Positions 5,071 through 7,888 of a stretch of DNA of 7,888 bases are shown here, piece by piece (the stretch's first letter is position 1; each line of letters begins with the position of its first letter). Made by a program: the position numbers and the translations under genes. The notes beneath the pieces are model-generated. The model was given only the letters and a program-made list of their open reading frames with translations, was not told the origin of the DNA and ran no database searches. This DNA comes from Candidatus Nitrosopumilus sp. GTDB taxonomy: Archaea; Thermoproteota; Nitrososphaeria; Nitrososphaerales; Nitrosopumilaceae. The stretch spans positions 1 to 7,888 of the forward strand of contig DAOWGL010000210.1 in the NCBI GenBank assembly GCA_030637455.1. The letters run 5' to 3'.

Positions 5071-5775
5071 TTATAGGACTTTTTTTCTTACTGCATCAAT
5101 TCTAATAATTCCAATTTTCTTTTTTGGACCAACAAGTCTTGCCTCAAAAATTGGGATATAAACTTCAGAAATATCACGTAATGCGAATTCCTCATTTAGA
5201 TTTTTAACATCAGACTCCATCGGTTTTTTTAATTGGGTTTGAAGTTTATCTATTGCAGCATCATAAGTCATCTCAGGTTTTTTTACATTTGATTCGTTTT
5301 TTTCTAGTAATTGTTTTGGGTAATTCTCTACAGTTTTTGAATTTATCTTGAATGGGAATTTTATTTCATTCCCATGATGATCAAAAGTTAATTCATCTTC
5401 TTCTTCAACAAAAACATGCTCATCTAATTTAAAATCAATTTTATTTTTTCCTCTTTTTCCAACAAATGCCTTTGTAATACTTGATTTTGAGCGTACTGGA
5501 AATAACCCATCACCTAAAGAAACTTCAGATACGTTTGAATCAACAGAGATGGAATGAGTCGCTTTTCTAAAATAATCGGCAACATATTTTCCAGAAACCA
5601 TCAAAATGCATTCATAGTATAATTTTAACGAATGAACATGGACATCCTCATTTTTTGGACGTGAGAGTAATGATTTGAAAGGGCCTGTTTTCTTTGAATT
5701 TACAATATCCATAGCTTCTGTTTCATCAATACTTTTTCGTAAAACCACAGTCTTTACATCATGAGTTTTTGCCAA
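5071..5775 (-). CDS. Uncharacterised protein (234 aa)
   Basis: I do not recognise the family with certainty. The soluble protein has three visible regions. Residues 7-95 are compact and probably alpha/beta (GPFKSLLSRP at 31-40, then HSLKLYYECILMVSGKYVAD and YFRK). Residues 105-150 are rich in charged strands (KIDFKLDEHVFVEEEDELTF). After a Lys-rich linker, the C-terminus (205-234, VYIPIFEARLVGPKKK then IGIIRIDAVRKKVL) ends in a strand-turn-strand with an RIDAV motif. That pattern recalls proteins whose repeated beta units end in a VDAVTG-type turn. No Cys cluster, signal peptide or membrane helix is seen. The start TTG 5775 is supported by an in-frame TGA 9 nt upstream and by the promoter element ATAGAATTG exactly 16 nt before it, mirrored on the divergent SHOCT gene. 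Shared regulation with the plus-strand genes is likely. Confidence 0.75.
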   Translation of the reverse strand: MAKTHDVKTVVLRKSIDETEAMDIVNSKKTGPFKSLLSRPKNEDVHVHSLKLYYECILMVSGKYVADYFRKATHSISVDSNVSEVSLGDGLFPVRSKSSITKAFVGKRGKNKIDFKLDEHVFVEEEDELTFDHHGNEIKFPFKINSKTVENYPKQLLEKNESNVKKPEMTYDAAIDKLQTQLKKPMESDVKNLNEEFALRDISEVYIPIFEARLVGPKKKIGIIRIDAVRKKVL

Positions 5776-5791
5776 AACTGTTCAAAGTATG

Positions 5792-5840
5792 CAATTCTAT
5801 CTATTAAGTCAATTCAGATAGGAAAGAAATAATAGAATTG
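5792..5840. promoter_or_regulatory. Symmetrical divergent promoter region
   Basis: CAATTCTAT (5792-5800) and ATAGAATTG (5832-5840) are perfect 9-bp inverted copies. Each lies exactly 16 nt before a start codon: TTG 5775 on the minus strand and ATG 5857 on the plus strand. Each is preceded by an AT-rich TATA-like stretch (CTTAATAG on minus, AAATAATAG on plus), so the symmetry centre of the element pair coincides with the midpoint of the two starts (5816). A second, shorter pair, CTATCT (5797-5802) and AGATAG (5816-5821), lies within. This looks like two leaderless promoters facing apart with a common core sequence, possibly also an operator. Confidence 0.6.
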
Positions 5841-5856
5841 AAAATAATCTAAATTC

Positions 5857-6219
5857 ATGGGAAAAAAGAAAGGCGGCTATATTGACAAATTTTTGAAAAA
5901 AGCAGACAAGGCAATTCAGGAAGGAGTCAAAAAAGCAGATGAAGCGTTGGAGGAAGCTGTAGAATTTGGTTCAATGACGGCAAAACAAGCAGCAAAAACA
6001 AGCAAAGAATTGCGAAACCAGGCAAAAAAAGAAAGAGAAATATTACAGAAGAAAGGAATTGCAAAAATCAATGAAGGGTTATCTACTGCAAAAAAAGTTA
6101 CATCAAATACACAGGACGATTTAGAAACATTGAAAAAATTAGGTAAATTAAGAAAGGCAGAAGTAATTACAGAAAAAGAATTTCAAGCTAAAAAGAAAAA
6201 GATTCTGGATAGAATATAA
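5857..6219 (+). CDS. SHOCT-domain protein with helical N-terminal region
   Basis: The 120-aa product is very rich in Lys, Glu and Ala. Residues 9-85 form long amphipathic, coiled-coil-prone helices (KADKAIQEGVKKADEALEEA and similar). Residues 88-119 match the short C-terminal SHOCT domain: DLETLKKLGKLRKAEVITEK then EFQAKKKKILDRI, with the hallmark xITxxEFxxKKxxIL pattern. SHOCT is a small two-helix module thought to mediate oligomerisation or binding of larger partners; its molecular role is poorly known. There is no membrane segment. ATG 5857 has a TATA-like AAATAATAG about 26 bp upstream and the mirrored 9-bp element at 16 nt. It is the first gene of a tight plus-strand run: the next start is 1 nt after its stop. 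Confidence 0.85.
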   Translation: MGKKKGGYIDKFLKKADKAIQEGVKKADEALEEAVEFGSMTAKQAAKTSKELRNQAKKEREILQKKGIAKINEGLSTAKKVTSNTQDDLETLKKLGKLRKAEVITEKEFQAKKKKILDRI

Positions 6220-6220
6220 A

Positions 6221-6676
6221 ATGAAAAAATCAAATATTTCAGGTGCTGGAGATAAAAGAAAAATAAACCCAGATTGGTTTACAAATAAAACATGGATGAA
6301 AGTTCTTTCAGAAAAAATCAAAGCAAAAGATCAAGATATCTATCATGTGCATTTTGAAAAGGGTTCAAGAACAAAACTTCATCAACACAATGGCAATCAA
6401 GTACTAATTGGAGTTAAAGGAAAAGGAAGTCTTGAAATCTTTAGAAAATACGGTTCCAGTAAATCAAATTTTAAAATAAAAAAAATTGAGAGGATTAGCC
6501 TTAATGAAGGAGATATAGTTCACATTCCAGCAAAAACACTTCACACGCATGGTTCAATTGACAAGAAAAAAGAATTTTCACACATTGCCATAAACATCCT
6601 TCCAAAGAAAAATGCAATATACAAAACAGAATGGTATGAATCAGATTTTAAGACAAAAGTTTCAAAGATCATCTAA
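6221..6676 (+). CDS. Cupin-domain protein (metal-binding, WFTG-type)
   Basis: The single-domain cupin has 151 aa. It begins with NPDWFTNKTWM (16-26), the lead-in typical of the cupin branch that includes small lyase- and carboxymuconolactone-type proteins. Cupin motif 1 is FEKGSRTKLHQHNGNQVLIG (45-64), with metal ligands H54, H56 and Q60 in place of the more usual Glu. Motif 2 is GDIVHIPAKTLHTHG (97-111), with the third His at 108 or 110. The His-rich set suggests a bound divalent metal. The substrate cannot be told, and enzymatic or stress-related roles are both known in the family. No export signal is seen, so it should be cytosolic. It starts 1 nt after the SHOCT gene stop and 5 nt separate its stop from the next cupin, so the three are almost certainly one operon. 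A Lys-rich insertion (77-90) lies between the motifs. Confidence 0.85.
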   Translation: MKKSNISGAGDKRKINPDWFTNKTWMKVLSEKIKAKDQDIYHVHFEKGSRTKLHQHNGNQVLIGVKGKGSLEIFRKYGSSKSNFKIKKIERISLNEGDIVHIPAKTLHTHGSIDKKKEFSHIAINILPKKNAIYKTEWYESDFKTKVSKII

Positions 6677-6681
6677 ATGAA

Positions 6682-7044
6682 ATGTCATTGCGTAAAAATT
6701 CAGAAATCGATTCAATTCAAGGAAATGAAGGAACTAAAATCAAACAATATTTCCACCCACATAACACTCTAAATGGAATCAATTACAGTTTAGCCCAATT
6801 CATATTAGGATCAGGAAAAAAATCAAAACTTCATAAAATGAGTTCATCTGAAATATACTATATTTTAGAGGGTTCTGGAATTTTACACGTCGATGATGAA
6901 TCTCATCATTTAGAAAAAGAGGATTCAGTATATGTTCCACCAAACTCCAAACAGTTTATTGAGAACGTAGGAACTAATGATTTGAAATTTTTGTGTATTG
7001 TAGAACCTGCATGGAAGGCAGATGATGAAATTTTGTTTGAATAA
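6682..7044 (+). CDS. Cupin-domain protein (SEIYYILEG type)
   Basis: The 120-aa cupin_2 barrel carries motif 1 LHKMSSSEIYYILEGSG (50-66) and motif 2 EDSVYVPPNSKQFIENVG (80-97), followed by LKFLCIVEPAWKADDE (101-116). Compared with the generic cupin metal site, H51 and E57 are kept. The second His of the HxH pair is Met53, and the motif-2 His is Gln91. From memory, a similar H-x-x-x-x-SE and QYIENTG pattern occurs in a recognised cupin branch, so this may be the family's own binding site rather than decay. Its ligand is unknown. It follows the first cupin by 5 nt, so it is co-transcribed with it, but the two are only distantly similar and not a recent duplication. It is cytosolic. The next gene has its own promoter 59 nt downstream. 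Confidence 0.85.
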   Translation: MSLRKNSEIDSIQGNEGTKIKQYFHPHNTLNGINYSLAQFILGSGKKSKLHKMSSSEIYYILEGSGILHVDDESHHLEKEDSVYVPPNSKQFIENVGTNDLKFLCIVEPAWKADDEILFE

Positions 7045-7070
7045 ACAAATTAACTGTAAAGGATAGGCAA

Positions 7071-7083
7071 TTATTTTTAACAT
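7071..7083 (+). promoter_or_regulatory. TATA-like box / T-tract before the J-domain–ferredoxin gene
   Basis: TTATTTTTAACAT is centred about 27 bp before GTG 7104, fitting a leaderless start. The T5 inside it may also help end the upstream cupin transcript. Confidence 0.4.
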
Positions 7084-7103
7084 ATGACAAATCTCTATTT
7101 TTA

Positions 7104-7778
7104 GTGAATACATTTCAAGCACTCAGAGTATTGAATGTAGATTCTAGTTCATCACAAACTGAGATCAAAGCAGCATACAGAAAAATGGCACTAGAGTTGC
7201 ATCCAGATAAGAACAATGGAAAATCAGAAGACGGGGAATTTAAGAAAATTACTGAGGCATACAATCATCTTAAGAGTAATCACAATCAAAGAACTAATTC
7301 TAGTTATCAAACGGCAACTCAGAACAAACCAAAAAATGATTTTAAAAGAAAACCCCAATGGGGAGCACCAGATGATGGAAGCATACCCGAGCAAGACTGG
7401 GGCAAATATACCCGTGAATTTGAAGAAGGAGACCCTGATTTTTGGAAAGAATATGAACGAAAATTCTGGGAAGATTACAATGCTCGAATACGTGCAGATG
7501 GAAGTAATGGAGAATTTGAAAAAGCACAAGAGCCAAAAAAACAACCAGATCTTTTTGTAGATGTAGACAAAAGTTTGTGCATAGGATGTTGTAGTTGCGA
7601 GATCATTGCACCAGAGGTATTTTCAATTAATAAAGAAAGCAGATCAAACCCCAAATCATCAGTGATAAATCAGAAAGGTGCAGGAGTTAACAAAATTATG
7701 AATGCTGCAGAAACTTGTCCTACTAAAGCAATCAGAGTAGATAATGCAGAAACAAAAGAACGGCTGTACCCGTATTAA
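7104..7778 (+). CDS. J-domain–ferredoxin fusion protein (DnaJ-Fer)
   Basis: The 224-aa protein has two recognisable ends. Residues 2-57 are a J domain (FQALRVLNVDSSSSQTEIKA, AYRKMALELHPDKN), with the Hsp70-stimulating HPD at 33-35. It lacks the Gly/Phe, zinc-finger and substrate-binding domains of full DnaJ. A hydrophilic linker (60-148) includes an acidic, aromatic stretch (DFWKEYERKFWEDYNAR). Residues 150-213 form a single-cluster ferredoxin: C159-x2-C162-x2-C165 and later C205-P give the four 4Fe-4S ligands; C163 is extra. This architecture is known from Thaumarchaeota and plant chloroplasts. A role recruiting DnaK to Fe-S or redox-sensitive clients is inferred. GTG 7104 is chosen because the J domain starts at once and a TATA-like box lies 27 bp before it. 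Its stop overlaps that of the convergent minus-strand gene. Confidence 0.92.
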   Translation: MNTFQALRVLNVDSSSSQTEIKAAYRKMALELHPDKNNGKSEDGEFKKITEAYNHLKSNHNQRTNSSYQTATQNKPKNDFKRKPQWGAPDDGSIPEQDWGKYTREFEEGDPDFWKEYERKFWEDYNARIRADGSNGEFEKAQEPKKQPDLFVDVDKSLCIGCCSCEIIAPEVFSINKESRSNPKSSVINQKGAGVNKIMNAAETCPTKAIRVDNAETKERLYPY

Positions 7779-7888
7779 ATTTTCAGTTTTTCATATAGTA
7801 CATCCATCTCAGATTCAGATAGAGTTACAGTAGAATTAAACATGCTATGGATTGCACCAGCAGAATCATCCTTACTTCTAGGAACTAA
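7775..7888 (-). CDS. Partial uncharacterised protein (C-terminal 37 aa)
   Basis: The minus strand is open from the right edge to a TAA at 7775-7777 and encodes 37 residues: LVPRSKDDSAGAIHSMFNST then VTLSESEMDVLYEKLKI. The composition and helical C-terminus (SESEMDVLYEKLKI) look like a genuine protein end, and the gene continues beyond the window. I cannot assign a family from this piece. Its stop codon shares the palindrome TTAA (7775-7778) with the stop of the J-domain–ferredoxin gene, so the two genes converge with a 3-bp overlap. Confidence 0.6.
   Translation of the reverse strand, partial: LVPRSKDDSAGAIHSMFNSTVTLSESEMDVLYEKLKI

Noticed and set aside
6925..7122. Minus-strand 65-aa Cys/Ile-rich frame
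   Set aside because: Covers the conserved C-terminus of the second cupin and the start of the J-domain gene on the other strand.
7216..7560. Alternative frames (plus 114 aa, minus 106 and 64 aa) inside the J-domain–ferredoxin gene
   Set aside because: They sit over the low-complexity linker region and show no motif; the fusion protein explains the sequence.
1..7888. CRISPR array, transposase, integrase, toxin-antitoxin or restriction system
   Set aside because: No regularly spaced repeats and no protein with such motifs; all long frames are accounted for by other families or are unknown without such signatures.

Overview
The window comes from a low-GC ammonia-oxidising archaeon of the Nitrosopumilus/Nitrosarchaeum type (Thaumarchaeota/Nitrososphaerota). 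The first 83 bases, read on the minus strand, are the 5' end of an archaeal 16S rRNA with the characteristic thaumarchaeal opening. The proteins fit this assignment: a J-domain/ferredoxin fusion, a short response regulator next to a thaumarchaeal-type winged-helix regulator, and many leaderless genes with TATA-like boxes 25-30 bp before TTG, GTG or ATG starts.

Layout. Positions 1-83 are 16S rRNA (minus). Positions 159-456 hold a small membrane-protein gene (minus) that appears split by a +1 frameshift. Positions 471-1745 encode a PLP-dependent aminotransferase related to glutamate-1-semialdehyde aminomutase (plus). Convergent to it lie an uncharacterised 117-aa protein and a 54-aa putative zinc-binding protein (minus). 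A seven-repeat TPR protein (plus) follows at 2444-3265. A gene-poor stretch of about 370 bp then holds a 35-aa membrane micro-ORF and what looks like the isolated 3' end of a tRNA gene, possibly a relic attachment site.

Positions 3640-4916 carry two minus-strand signalling genes: a winged-helix regulator and a CheY-like response regulator with an unrecognised output domain. No histidine kinase is present in the window. Positions 5071-5775 (minus, unknown function) and 5857-7044 (plus: SHOCT-domain protein and two cupins) are divergent. They share a strikingly symmetrical promoter region, with the same 9-bp element exactly 16 nt before both starts. Positions 7104-7778 encode the J-domain/ferredoxin fusion, which ends stop-to-stop against a minus-strand gene running off the window.

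Taken together this is mostly core and lineage-specific thaumarchaeal housekeeping and signalling DNA. There is no transposase, integrase, CRISPR array or toxin-antitoxin pair. The best leads are the mirrored divergent promoter, the orphan tRNA 3' end, the frameshifted gene beside the rRNA, and two overlooked small ORFs.
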